Shown: positions 31,140 through 40,789, counted from the first letter of the stretch. The stretch: 64,000 bases of DNA from Eukaryota sp. TZLM1-RC (GCA_040285825.1 JAUPSS010000001.1:3844001-3908000); one strand, 5' to 3'. Numbers and translations are program-made. Notes: generated from the letters alone by a model not told the origin.

Positions 31140-31825
31140 TTTGTATATTGTTTTATTTATAAAGTTATTTTGACCATGTTTAGTTTAAATCAATGCTCTT
31201 TGCTGCAGTACCAAGTGTGGAAGATTGATTTTACATATTATTTGGCATTTGACTAAGAACTCTCGCACATTGAATGGGGGAATGGATGTCCAACCTAATG
31301 AAACCACGTATTTTGCATGGTTTGTTTTGTGCTTTAATTGTTTAGACTTAATATTCACTGATTTAAAACAGTCCAATCTGCTTTAAGCAGATTGGTAGTT
31401 GTTTCCAGTGAAAAACTCAAAAAAGAAATGGAATCCAAAGATATCAACAAGATCTACTCAGATACATGCTCCTGCTCGCTGACATGATTGCCTGATACAT
31501 ATGTTGAGGATACACCGACGATTGTGAAAGTTAATACATGCATCAAAACAGGGATCTATCCAAGAAGAAGACAACAAGTAGCAACGAATGCGACACACTT
31601 CAATAGTAGGACTGTATTCAATTATCCTCAAATCTTATCTACATTCTGAGCACCGGTCTAGATATTGAGGAGAAAAGGACGTATAAACACAACCAGAAGA
31701 GAAGAGTAAAATAAGGCAAAGTGCAGTGATTCTCATTGAATAATAGTGAGAGTACAAACTATAATATAATAAGGTTTAAGAATACGATCTTTATTAGACA
31801 ATAGACATAAACATGGAAGAATTTA
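31140..31825. other. Intergenic, no gene seen
   Basis: About 690 bp between two genes; no repeat or RNA gene recognised. Confidence 0.5.
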
Positions 31826-32110
31826 CTAACAGAATCCATAGCGGTTACAAACTTCATTGATACAAGCGGTTAATGAACATCTTCCTGCTAACAAGTTATA
31901 ACAAGCACTTAGGCACGCCCTGTGGTAATTTGAGTGGAGAACATTGCATCGAAGACCACACCACTCCCAATTAAGAGCATGTTGGATTGTGCGAAGATCA
32001 GTTCTACATTTTGAACATCTGGAATTGCTCTCCTCTACAGAAGGAGAAGCAGAAGCAGAAGCAAAGTACAACACTGATGCCAAACACAAGAGGATGATTA
32101 GGTGACGCAT
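31826..32110 (-). CDS. Small secreted Cys-rich protein
   Basis: 94 residues from ATG 32110. A signal peptide (LIILLCLASVLYFASASA) occupies about residues 4-21. The 70-residue mature part has ten cysteines in CxxC, CxxxC and CxxxxC groups (CSKC, CGLRC, CLSAC, CSLTAC), which suggests five disulphides and a compact helical fold. I do not recognise a family. It could be a defence or signalling peptide or a coat component; there is no evidence for toxicity. Confidence 0.6.
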   Translation of the reverse strand: MRHLIILLCLASVLYFASASASPSVEESNSRCSKCRTDLRTIQHALNWEWCGLRCNVLHSNYHRACLSACYNLLAGRCSLTACINEVCNRYGFC

Positions 32111-32228
32111 GAATCTAGTAATCGTAATGGGAAAATCAAGTCAAATCAAAGAGATTCTTTTCAGTCAGGGTCAGGAATTCATGGAATAATCCAAGAATGC
32201 TAAAGATTCATTGCAGTAAAACTATAAC

Positions 32229-32636
32229 TTAAGACAAATATGAAGGACTGTCACCAACACTATCCTCTACAAAAAAATCTACAATTGCCTTGATGTTGGT
32301 ACATGCTAACTTGTTACGATTCCACACCTATATCCTTTCCATCTCATTCTTCTCTACACAATTCAGTTCGACATCTTAACAAAGCATGACATTTCGCAGT
32401 AGGGCATCTCTCTCTCATCCAGGGCCCAGGATTCTCAACATCAAGAAATACATTTACTGGGTTACAACAATTTGGACACTTTGAAGATGTATTTCTCTCA
32501 TCTACCAAACATACTGTGTAACCATTTCTCTTAAAGTAATTTCTCCATTCAACTCCTCTACTTGATCGATGGTGCTTTAAATTCTGTCTCTTATTGCCAT
32601 TGTCACCAAACATTAGGATTACACCAAATATTCATA
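32229..32636 (-). pseudogene. Fanzor (TnpB-like) nuclease C-terminal remnant, copy 1
   Basis: A minus-strand frame starting after a stop near 32640 reads IFGVILMFGDNGNKR, then SSRGVEWRNYFKRNGYTV, VDERNTSSKCPNC, NPGPWMRERCP and CHALLRCRTELC. This is the Fanzor/TnpB order of RuvC-II (the Glu in VDE) followed by a zinc ribbon. After a frameshift near 32350 the next frame gives WNRNKLACTNI. That is the RuvC-III motif WNRDxxAxxNI with the catalytic Asp changed to Asn; the frame stops at 32229. The N-terminal RuvC-I half is missing. With truncation, a frameshift and a lost catalytic residue it is certainly inactive. It abuts the unknown AT-rich block at 32.7-35.4 kb. Confidence 0.85.
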
Positions 32637-32832
32637 GTGTCTTCTTGCTTTCAATTGATATCAGTTTACAATTAATAAAACACATTGTTGACTATTATTA
32701 TCATTCATTATGTTATCAGTAATTTTGAAGACTTTTTAAATGAGAAAAATATAGCAATTGTTGAGATGGCTAATGATGATTATGAGGATCTTACACATTA
32801 TTTCGATTCAACAATTTATTATTTACAAAAAA

Positions 32833-33216
32833 ATGGTTGGTGGTAATTTCAATTCAATTATTAACAATATTCATAATTCCCAATACTTCATACATCCAGA
32901 AATTATTAAAAAAGAGACAAAACAAATATCATCACTATTGATAAGTAAAAATTTAATAAATTTAAATCAAGAACGTGTTCATAAAACAATTGATGACTCA
33001 GTTGTTTTATATGAAACAACAAAAACATTATCGGTTCATAAAGAGCAATACGAAAATTATGTTTCAGAAAAAAACTTACAAAACGAATTACGACAATTAC
33101 AAAAAATAGAGACACGACCCCAAATGATTGGTGAATTATCTGAGATGATACAGAAAGAAAACCAAAGACAACAAAATATAGAAAACTTGTATACATTTGT
33201 ACAATTACTTAAATAA
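32833..33216 (+). CDS. Unknown helical protein of the AT-rich block
   Basis: 127 residues from ATG 32833. It is rich in Asn, Ile, Lys and Gln; the middle (SSLLISKNLINLNQERVHKTI) and C-terminus (NELRQLQKIETRPQMIG, then MIQKENQRQQNIENLYTF) are predicted helical or coiled. Just upstream, ATG 32766 opens a 26-residue frame (MANDDYEDLTHYF...) that stops at 32844; a one-base shift would fuse the two. No family recognised. Confidence 0.45.
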   Translation: MVGGNFNSIINNIHNSQYFIHPEIIKKETKQISSLLISKNLINLNQERVHKTIDDSVVLYETTKTLSVHKEQYENYVSEKNLQNELRQLQKIETRPQMIGELSEMIQKENQRQQNIENLYTFVQLLK

Positions 33217-33350
33217 TTCAGTATTTATGAATATTTGGAGTTGATTGACTATTAACAACATAATGTTTTCACCAGATAAAATTTTAAATTTTAATTAATA
33301 ATTAAATCAAAATATTTGACAATTCACATAACCATAAAATCAAAAAAAAT

Positions 33351-33521
33351 TTATTTATGTACATCACAAGTTTCAAATAAAGCACACATTTCACAAATTT
33401 CTAAAGGATTGGTATCAAATAAAACATCCTTTTCATCAACACTCCAGTTGGATACTTGAACAAGACCACGTCGAACAATTGGTGAGGGATTAGAAACAGG
33501 CAACTGATTAGATAAAGTCAT
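33351..33521 (-). CDS. 56-residue protein with a C-terminal Cys cluster
   Basis: ATG 33521 to TAA 33351. The sequence starts MTLSNQLPVSNPSPIVRRGL, has an acidic middle (WSVDEKDVLFDT) and ends with CEMCALFETCDVH, a CxxCx5C...H pattern that might bind zinc. It is short, but the frame is clean and the neighbouring frames abut it. No family recognised. Confidence 0.35.
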   Translation of the reverse strand: MTLSNQLPVSNPSPIVRRGLVQVSNWSVDEKDVLFDTNPLEICEMCALFETCDVHK

Positions 33522-33584
33522 TGTGAATTGATTTTAAATGTTTTTTTTTTCATTTTTTTCATTAATCATTTTTTTAAAAAAAAA

Positions 33585-34097
33585 TCACAAGTCTTTTAAT
33601 GTGTCAGTGCTACGAAATTTTCTCCATAACAAACGTATATATAAACAAATCAACAACCATAAATTCCAAACAAACTCAGTGATTAACACGAAGTATACCA
33701 AAAGAGTGATAAGAGTGTTTTCCTGTGTCAACAATTTATTTCCACCAAAATCATCGGCTGCTATCCCATTAATAGTATCAACACAAATAGATGAAATTGT
33801 TTGTTGAGTTAAAACATCTTTACGGATGAATTTCTCAAATTGTATTCCATTAATTAAATTCAAATCAATTTCATCAAATGTTTGTTTTTCTGTAAACGTG
33901 TTTTCTACATTTACTTTAACCAATTTCTCAAATTCAGTTTCAGTAAATTTAGTATCACCAATTGTAATAGAATTGAATTCAACATCATCCATATACTGCA
34001 CAATATCTGAAATTTTTACATTTCGAAAAAATTGTTTTAGATAATGCAAAAAAATTAAAATCAAATCTGTCATTAAAGAAGAAATACTACCATCCAA
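33585..34097 (-). CDS. Membrane-anchored repeat protein of the AT-rich block
   Basis: Up to 170 residues; the start is uncertain. The body has Asp/Thr/Val-rich repeats of a form seen in surface-type proteins (VEFNSITIGDTKFTETEFEK, and two copies of an INGI motif: LINGIQFEKFI and TINGIAADDF). The C-terminus has a long hydrophobic segment (LITLLVYFVLITEFVWNLWL) followed by basic residues (YIRLLWRKFR), a stop-transfer anchor. That suggests a surface or virion-like membrane protein, but no family is recognised. Confidence 0.45.
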   Translation of the reverse strand: MDGSISSLMTDLILIFLHYLKQFFRNVKISDIVQYMDDVEFNSITIGDTKFTETEFEKLVKVNVENTFTEKQTFDEIDLNLINGIQFEKFIRKDVLTQQTISSICVDTINGIAADDFGGNKLLTQENTLITLLVYFVLITEFVWNLWLLICLYIRLLWRKFRSTDTLKDL

Positions 34098-34099
34098 TT

Positions 34100-34984
34100 G
34101 AAAATGATTATAGATATAATGAAACTCTACGTGTTATTGATGTGATTGTATTTCTGGGTAAACAACCTACTAGAATTATTCGTACATTCATCGAAAAATT
34201 ATTCGAAGAATATGATACCATCACACATGTGAATGGGTTCTATGGAGAATATTTTGATGAATATGTTAAGAAGATGTTTTCTGCCACCAACAAGTTCCCT
34301 GATACAATTAAGGGTTCGGATATCTCAATTGGACAACCATTCACTGTTGAATATGATGGTATTGGTAATGTGCGTGATTTCAATCATTCAATTGCATCAT
34401 CTACCACAGCATCAATGTCTGTTATGAGAAAAGTTCAAGAAAACAACTTGCCATTAAATAATCGTTATGTAACTAATGCTAGAAGACACAATATGTATAC
34501 TTATTGTGAAACTGGTACAATTTCAAGAACTGAACAAACATATGATGATGGATTTGAAGAAATTGGTGAAATGAAAGTATGGGAACCAACAGGTATTAAG
34601 TCTGTTAAAATGACACCTAAATGGCCTGCTGTTAAACAAGAAGAACCACAAGATATTGTTAAAGGCGCATTCTTATATTCTGATGGTGAGGAGTGTAAAA
34701 TCCTCCCCTCAACAGAAATAGTAATTGAAACCATTAAAAAGGATGATGATAAGAAACCACATTTCCAGAAAACAATTTCTGATTTTAATGAAACTATCAT
34801 CTATTTCACACCTGGTTTTCAATTAACCAATATGTCTACAGCATCAACTTATGCTTGTCCATCTTATTCGTCAATTATGACGTGTGTAAGAGTAGCACCA
34901 TTGAATGTTAATGTAGAAACATTAAAAGAACAGAAAGAAGTAGAGAATAGCTTAGCAATGATGATGGGTGATTTCTATGAATAA
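34100..34984 (+). CDS. Unknown 280-residue protein of the AT-rich block
   Basis: The frame is open from about 33975 to the stop at 34984 but has no clear ATG near the start. The similarity-free text begins near NETLRVIDVIVFLGKQP (34120), so the gene may be 5' truncated. It contains FGEYFDEY-like acidic stretches, a Ser/Thr patch (SIASSTTASMSVMRK), FTPGFQLTNMSTAS and a C-terminal MMMGDFYE. Its composition is that of a soluble beta-rich protein. The long open frame in such AT-rich DNA argues for a genuine, fairly recent gene. No family recognised. Confidence 0.5.
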   Translation, partial: ENDYRYNETLRVIDVIVFLGKQPTRIIRTFIEKLFEEYDTITHVNGFYGEYFDEYVKKMFSATNKFPDTIKGSDISIGQPFTVEYDGIGNVRDFNHSIASSTTASMSVMRKVQENNLPLNNRYVTNARRHNMYTYCETGTISRTEQTYDDGFEEIGEMKVWEPTGIKSVKMTPKWPAVKQEEPQDIVKGAFLYSDGEECKILPSTEIVIETIKKDDDKKPHFQKTISDFNETIIYFTPGFQLTNMSTASTYACPSYSSIMTCVRVAPLNVNVETLKEQKEVENSLAMMMGDFYE

Positions 34985-35154
34985 ATAACTAAATGTTAAT
35001 TTTTTTGTTAAAAATGTCATTTGTATATGATGTGGTGAAAAATTCATACTATCACACAATACTAAATAAATTCACACAGAGTGATATTGAGAATTCAATT
35101 CTTTTATTATTGGGCCAAAAATAATTCAAGTAACAACCAACTCAAAGCAATATT

Positions 35155-35358
35155 ATAATATCAACATATGAACAAACAGTTGGAAATGGTATTAATTTAT
35201 TAAATAATCTAGGAGATGATATATTTAATGGTTCAAATTTATCAGGTAGTGGAATGTTAATTGGTAAAAATAATAGTTCAGATGGTGGATTGTCTATTGG
35301 TTCAAATATTAGTTCAGGAACATCTTATTCTTTTGGTAAAAACATACAAGAGTGATAT
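35155..35358 (+). CDS. Gly/Ser/Asn-rich frame of the AT-rich block
   Basis: An open stretch of about 67 codons without its own ATG, rich in short repeats such as FNGSNLSGSGMLIGKN and LSIGSNISSGTSYSFGKN. It looks like the end of a fibrous or structural protein. A small ATG frame (35014-35124, 36 residues) precedes it. Confidence 0.3.
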
Positions 35359-35360
35359 CA

Positions 35361-37250
35361 TGGAAAGTAATGATTTCACTACAATAGACTGCTCCTCATT
35401 TTTTGAATTTCTTACTACAATAGATCTAGGAAAAACTAAATTCTCTCAATTCTTATCTTTCAATAATTCACAAATTTTGGAATGAATACTCTTTAAGATA
35501 ACAGTTTTTGCTGATTGATTCAAACAATTTTCACTGTCTTCGTTCAAGATTTCATGATCAGAAAGGTTAATGAAATTATCAATTATTAGTCGGAAAATTG
35601 TTACGATCACTTTGAAGAAATAGATTCTTGACTTGATGTAACCTCCAACGAAAAACAGACTTACCACTTTTCATCTCGTCTTCAACTTCCATTTTCTCAA
35701 AATATAGATTAATAAATTTTTCAATAAATTGAGCATACCTCATTTGTATATTGATTTCTAAATTCGTTTTAATGGTTTCTGCGATGGAAGCCCTCTATTG
35801 TGTTTAATGGCAAAAATTTTACTGAGCAACATTTGAATGTGTTCTAATTCTTTTCGAGTTACAACAGGAAAATCTTTGTCATTTTCAGTTCAATGTAGAA
35901 AAAATAACTTTTTGAGACAATATGACGTGTTCATTCTCAATCTGTGAACCAATTGAGCATAATAATTTACCAAAAATTCCAATCCTCTATGCTTGACAAT
36001 TGATTTCAAGGTGGTTTTGTGAGTAACAAAAGTTGGTCGAACCACTTTGTTTGATTGCAACAGTAGAAACCATTTTAAACCAAGCACACTATCTTTGAAT
36101 GAATAATTAATTGTATCTTGGGGTATACTTATAAAACAATCAATTGGTAAAAGGTTTTTAAATGTATCATCAAGATACCCTTTAGACTGATTTAACAGGA
36201 TCCAACTGAGAGACTTCAAAGATTTATTCGACTTTGATGTAAAAAAATTTTAGCATACAAAAATGAATCACAGATTGTTAAACCAATAAAATTGGAGGGA
36301 ACTTTCTGCCAAAAAACGGATAAACGACTGAATATTTTCTGCTTCCATTAATTCTGGGAAAGAATTTCCCTAAATTTCCAACCTGTTGCAACCTGTTGAA
36401 ACATCAGAATTTACAATAATAAAACTTGTCAAAACATTATGTTTGTGATGAGTTACAAATTGAACAAAAAAGATAACAATTCTTCTTCCGTATCAAAAAA
36501 GTTAATATATTTACAGTGATCAGGAAATTCCAACGTTTTGAGGTTTTTTTGCACATGAAGCAATAAAACTTTCTTGCATATAAAATTCATCTTTTTCAAA
36601 TAGCCCAAAGAAACCAGATATTATGAAAACTTCTTGGTTGTTGACCCATTGTAATTGCTTCTCATCACTCCATTTTTTCAGCTCGTTAGCCTCTTTGCTC
36701 CTCATCTCGTTCATCTTTTTATTCTTTCAGCTGGAATTTCATTTCTTGATCTCGTTTCAATACCAATCGCAAGAACTGATCTTGGAAATTAAGCAGCTTT
36801 CAGTTCAGCAATACTGTTTATTCTGGGTTTTTCATTGTTTTTGCCTTCTTGTTTTTTTTGTTTTTGCCACTGGCCTTGAGCTTTTTCGGCTGAACCTCAA
36901 TTTTTGGGGTCTTTACATCAATTTGAGGTATAGCTGAGGTATTTTGAAGTTACACCATCAATTGTATCTTGCAGCAATAATTCCTCAGCTGACTTTAAAG
37001 CCCTTTGAGTCATATGAAGATTAAGTTTACGTCATTTCTGTCTCGCAGATAGCTTTGACGGTAAACTTTCAATGACCTCTTTGAATATTACATTTTGTTC
37101 TGTATCAAACGGTGCAGAAGTTGAATTAACGCTAGGTAAATGACTGCTTTTATGCTTAATTTTGGGTTTTCTAGTAGCCTTTCAGGTAATTTTTTTCCTA
37201 TTAGAGTAGAAGGTTTTTGTTTTACAATTTTGAAGGTTTGGGATAAAATG
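35361..37250 (-). pseudogene. Degenerate minus-strand coding remnant, unrecognised
   Basis: Broken minus-strand frames run through most of this interval. They include a Lys-rich basic stretch (PKKLKASGKNKKNKKAK, near 36870), an acidic/helical stretch (NEMRSKEANELKKW, near 36700), and LPIDCFISIPQDTINYSFKD followed by KWFLLLQSNKVVRPTFVTHK near 36050. It reads like one decayed gene of several hundred codons, perhaps a transposon protein, but I cannot name it. Confidence 0.35.
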
Positions 37251-39650
37251 AAAATTTTTTTTTATTTACAAAATTTGAATTTTATTCAAAACCTATAAAT
37301 CAACATCTAAAAAATCCATCTCTCCCAGAACAAAAACACTAGATGCAACTCTCTCATAGTGAGAACCAAGAGACAGCAAAGCATCAGAAACCATCTTCAA
37401 CATCCCCTTAAAAATAGAAAACACAATTCTATTTTGCCAAAACAATCTGTTGAAATTTCTCCCAGTTCTTCTCTTGACAATCAATTCTAAATCATCCAAA
37501 AAACGTAAAGCAGTTGGTGCAAGAGAACCAAAAAGGGAAAATACAAATGGATACAAATTGTATTTTGCATGCTGTAGACTGGCCAATTTGGACAAAGGTT
37601 CATTGTATTTTTTGAGTTTGAAATTTTCAGCATTTGAAAGAAGATTATGAATTTCAGAATTAACAAGCCTTTCATTTGAGGCATTACAAGGATCAACAGA
37701 CATTACATCCAATAACATGAAACTTCCATCTAATCCAGGTAATATAACATCACCTCTATTATTCTTATGAAAATCATCTTCAGCATCAAACAGATTTGAC
37801 AACAGAGGTTCCAAGAAGGATTCAATTCTATGAGATTTACACATACAATATAACTGGTCTCTTACAGCATCATGAACCTTGCTTCTAAAAGTAATAAAAT
37901 GTTTACAATTTAACAAATGAGTAGTTGTAATTTCTCGAGAACATTTACAAATTAAATTATGAGGTAAATTATCAGGCCAGATAAAGGAACGAAATCTCAT
38001 ATTCAGAATCCAAGCAGAATCAGTTAAGAGAGTACCATAAACTTGTGGAATTGTTGTTACTAAGGCAGAAGAAGTGCTGTCACACATATCTTGTAAAAGA
38101 TTTGCAAAAGCGGGATTCTTTTTCTTGGCCAAGCCAAGTCTAACATCAAAATCCAAGCTTTCAAAAATCTTTGACAATTTTTGTTGAAGCTTTTTACAGC
38201 AAAACTGTAAATTAAAAAGAGATCGGTTTGGAATTTCTTGAATTGATTGAGGAAAACATTTGGTCCAAATTTGTGGCGGCAATTTTTCAAGTTCACAAGA
38301 TAACTCATACAAATAGGGACTGCAATTGGGGACTAACAGATGAGAATCATCAGGAAATCTACGAGAAAATTCATAAATAAAATTTTTGCCACAACCCAAG
38401 AATGCTGATTGACACAAAATTGAAGATTTAGTAAATCCAATACCACCCAAATTTGCTGAAGAAAATAAATGGCTTTTCAACATTCCTGGTTCTACGTCCA
38501 ATAAATCAGCAAAAAATTCTGTTCTCAATGAATTAAATGAACGACAAAAATCTAAGGCTGTGGAAGGAGCACAAGATCTCAAAATGTGGGTTATTCTCCC
38601 AGTGTAGCAAATTTTAAGCATGAAAAATTTAATATGCTTTTCAATATCTAAAGAAGAAATTGAATCAAGTTCAATTTTCATTTTTTCCAAAATAACTTGC
38701 AATTCATTCTGAATTTGAGGCACGTTTCCTAACCAACAACCAAGGAACTTAAAAGCATCACTACTATAATTAGTAAAAGGGACAATAGAATCGTTTATCA
38801 CGAGGTCTTGAGCAGAAGAGCCAATCAGAAGACATTTGCTGGCATTAAGCTGAAGCCCAATATTTTCATATGAATCGGCAATTTCTTGAGCAACCAATTC
38901 TAGTAAATCAAATGAACCAATCAAGGATATATCATCCATATAAGCAACTATTTTTATAGATGGGTATTTTTGCTTAATGATATTTAAAGTTTTGTGAATA
39001 GCTAAACAAAACAATAACGGGCCTAAAGGATCACCTTGCTTCACACCAGAAGATGATTTAAGACCAAATGAATTAAAAATTAAATCCGATTCTTTCCCAT
39101 AAAAATGGTAGAAAAAACTCGATAGCTCAGGAAAATCAGATTTAATAACTTCAAAAATTGCTTCTCGCTTTACAGAATTAAAGGCATTTTTAAAGTCGAG
39201 ATTAAAAATAAAATTATTTTCCTCTGCATTAAAAAAGGTATCAGAGGCAATAGCAGCAACAGAAGCACCATCAATTGTTTTGATTCCAAATTGATGAGGA
39301 TTCAAAAATGTAGAAGCTTTGTCTTTGACACGATCGAAGACAATTGATGCTAGCAAACGAGAAAGAGATTCACCAACAGCAATTGGGCGTATTCCATCAG
39401 GTTTGATTCCGTTTCCAGGCTTTACTAAAGCAATCAGACGTGCAGCGAGTAATTCAAATGGAGGATTAATTTTCAAAACAATTAATTGTTGAAAATAATG
39501 GGCTAGATCATCAGCAATTTCAGGAGCACTGGAACATGCTATTTTTAAGAGATCAAAAGAAATTCTAGATGGGCGTGCTGCTTTCCCCTGCTTTTCTTTT
39601 GGGATAAAAGACCAATAAATGAGGAATCAGCCAAAGTAACGTCTGAATTA
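37251..39650 (-). mobile_element. LINE with RT, CCHC knuckle and REL-endonuclease, subfamily B
   Basis: The best-preserved non-LTR copy. The minus-strand frame is open from a TGA near 39620 (WSFIPKEKQGKAARPSRISF and onwards) to the stop at 37293, then AATAAA and a short A-rich tail at 37252-37270. It is 5' truncated, because the N-terminal region seen at 18.0-18.8 kb is missing. The remaining 3' part is undamaged, which suggests a young insertion. Related fragments are at 11968, 13480, 45384 and 45760. Confidence 0.9.
37293..39476 (-). CDS. Non-LTR retrotransposon polyprotein (RT plus REL-endonuclease)
   Basis: A 727-residue frame; position 39476 is a TTG, and the real frame continues upstream about 45 codons. 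RT motifs: GIRPIAVGESLSRLL (residues 28-42), NLDFKNAFNSVK with the motif-A Asp at 94, SSGVKQGDPLGP (143-154) and YMDD at 179-182. After the thumb region comes a CCHC knuckle (C510, C512, H520, C524). Then R531 and H535, the REL-endonuclease core RGDV (D576) with LDV (D590) 14 residues on, and Lys residues at 620-623. This R2-like order nicks target DNA and primes reverse transcription. No apurinic endonuclease domain is present. All catalytic residues are intact. Confidence 0.9.
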   Translation of the reverse strand: MKINPPFELLAARLIALVKPGNGIKPDGIRPIAVGESLSRLLASIVFDRVKDKASTFLNPHQFGIKTIDGASVAAIASDTFFNAEENNFIFNLDFKNAFNSVKREAIFEVIKSDFPELSSFFYHFYGKESDLIFNSFGLKSSSGVKQGDPLGPLLFCLAIHKTLNIIKQKYPSIKIVAYMDDISLIGSFDLLELVAQEIADSYENIGLQLNASKCLLIGSSAQDLVINDSIVPFTNYSSDAFKFLGCWLGNVPQIQNELQVILEKMKIELDSISSLDIEKHIKFFMLKICYTGRITHILRSCAPSTALDFCRSFNSLRTEFFADLLDVEPGMLKSHLFSSANLGGIGFTKSSILCQSAFLGCGKNFIYEFSRRFPDDSHLLVPNCSPYLYELSCELEKLPPQIWTKCFPQSIQEIPNRSLFNLQFCCKKLQQKLSKIFESLDFDVRLGLAKKKNPAFANLLQDMCDSTSSALVTTIPQVYGTLLTDSAWILNMRFRSFIWPDNLPHNLICKCSREITTTHLLNCKHFITFRSKVHDAVRDQLYCMCKSHRIESFLEPLLSNLFDAEDDFHKNNRGDVILPGLDGSFMLLDVMSVDPCNASNERLVNSEIHNLLSNAENFKLKKYNEPLSKLASLQHAKYNLYPFVFSLFGSLAPTALRFLDDLELIVKRRTGRNFNRLFWQNRIVFSIFKGMLKMVSDALLSLGSHYERVASSVFVLGEMDFLDVDL

Positions 39651-39961
39651 TTATCAGTAAATAAAAGATCAGTAAATAAGCAAATTACCATGATACTGGG
39701 GGTGTCTTGGTTTATTAATGTTGTAAAAGAATATTGTGTGTCGATTCAAATGTACTGTTTCTCTAATTGTGACCTTTGTGCACTGCTTCAATTTAGGAAA
39801 GTAACACACGTTTAACAATTGCTGTATGCAACCGGATTGGAACCAAAAAAAGTCTTCAGAATCACCCATCATAGAATTAGTGTGGGTTTGTTAAATAAAA
39901 GATAAAGTTTAGCTTTATTTCTGAAATTAACTAGGTGAATGTTCAGGGGATAAGCTCTCTA
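39651..39961. other. Former 3' flank of the Crinkler-like gene
   Basis: Between the LINE and the LTR element. The minus-strand bases just before 39961 encode ESLSPEHSPS and a stop in the Crinkler-like frame; this is the original C-terminus cut off by the LTR insertion. Nothing else is recognised. Confidence 0.6.
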
Positions 39962-40789
39962 TGATGCCGTTAGGCAGATGAACACACGAAGGAGAGAGAG
40001 AAATCTAAGTTTATTAATAAAACTGATTCATAAATGAGTATCACGTCATCAGTCGAAATACAAAGAAACCTACTAATTCAATATGAGTTCAACAACAACA
40101 CTACTTTTTCCCATTTTTCTGAGGACAAATACAGTACTGGCTCAATAGAGGGAAGATATGGGGTTTGTTAAATTCTCCGGTGCATCGTTGGTATGAGAAC
40201 GTTGGAGACCTACGGGAAGAATTCCTCTGGCAAATCGGTTCAGAAAAGCTATGTCTGGCAACTTCAGTCCGGAAGCCCTACTCTTTACCTGGAAAAAACG
40301 TCGCAGGTAACAGGACATACGTTCTCGGACGTCACCAATACGGACATAAAGCATCAGTTCTGACATAGCCAGACTAAAATCTTCGTACATGGCGAACGAT
40401 ACGACAGATTGTAGATGTCTGAGAAGAACATCGTCACTGGATCAGCCGTCGGATTTCTGGAGAGATAGGGACTCTAACAGAAAAGAATCGACCAAGAGTC
40501 TTGCTGGAACAAGCTCTTTCTTAGGAGTCACCGAAGAATAAATCTTTCACTCCTATAGGAACAGAAGAACACTTTCAACTTTCATGGAAGAAAGAGACGT
40601 CAGGTTAACAGAGGGAACAGTCATCTGAAATAAGAAGGGCCAATAATTATTGATGCCGTTAGGCAGATGAACACACGAAGGAGAGAGAGAAATCTAAGTT
40701 TATTAATAAAACTGATTCATAAATGAGTATCACGTCATCAGTCGAAATACAAAGAAACCTACTAATTCAATATGAGTTCAACAACAACA
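39962..40789 (-). mobile_element. Gag-only LTR retrotransposon, copy 3 (internal deletion)
   Basis: 828 bp; 139-bp LTRs at 39962-40100 and 40651-40789; target duplication TCTA (39958-39961, 40790-40793). The sequence is very close to copy 2, but 276 bp are missing, including the end of gag with the zinc knuckle, and the start of gag is frameshifted (remaining frame 40390-40142). It is inserted in the last codons of the Crinkler-like gene, in the same orientation. Confidence 0.93.

Larger units (their letters stand above)
32700..35360. mobile_element. Block of unfamiliar AT-rich small genes, possible novel element
   Basis: Frames on both strands (32833-33216 plus, 33521-33351 minus, 34097-33585 minus, about 34100-34984 plus, 35014-35124 plus, about 35155-35358 plus) use an Asn/Ile/Thr/Lys-rich, very AT-rich vocabulary unlike the host genes nearby. 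They have tiny gaps or overlaps, as in viral or large-transposon genomes. None resembles the LINE or LTR proteins in this window. No terminal repeats were found, so the limits are approximate. The name and origin are inference. Confidence 0.45.
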
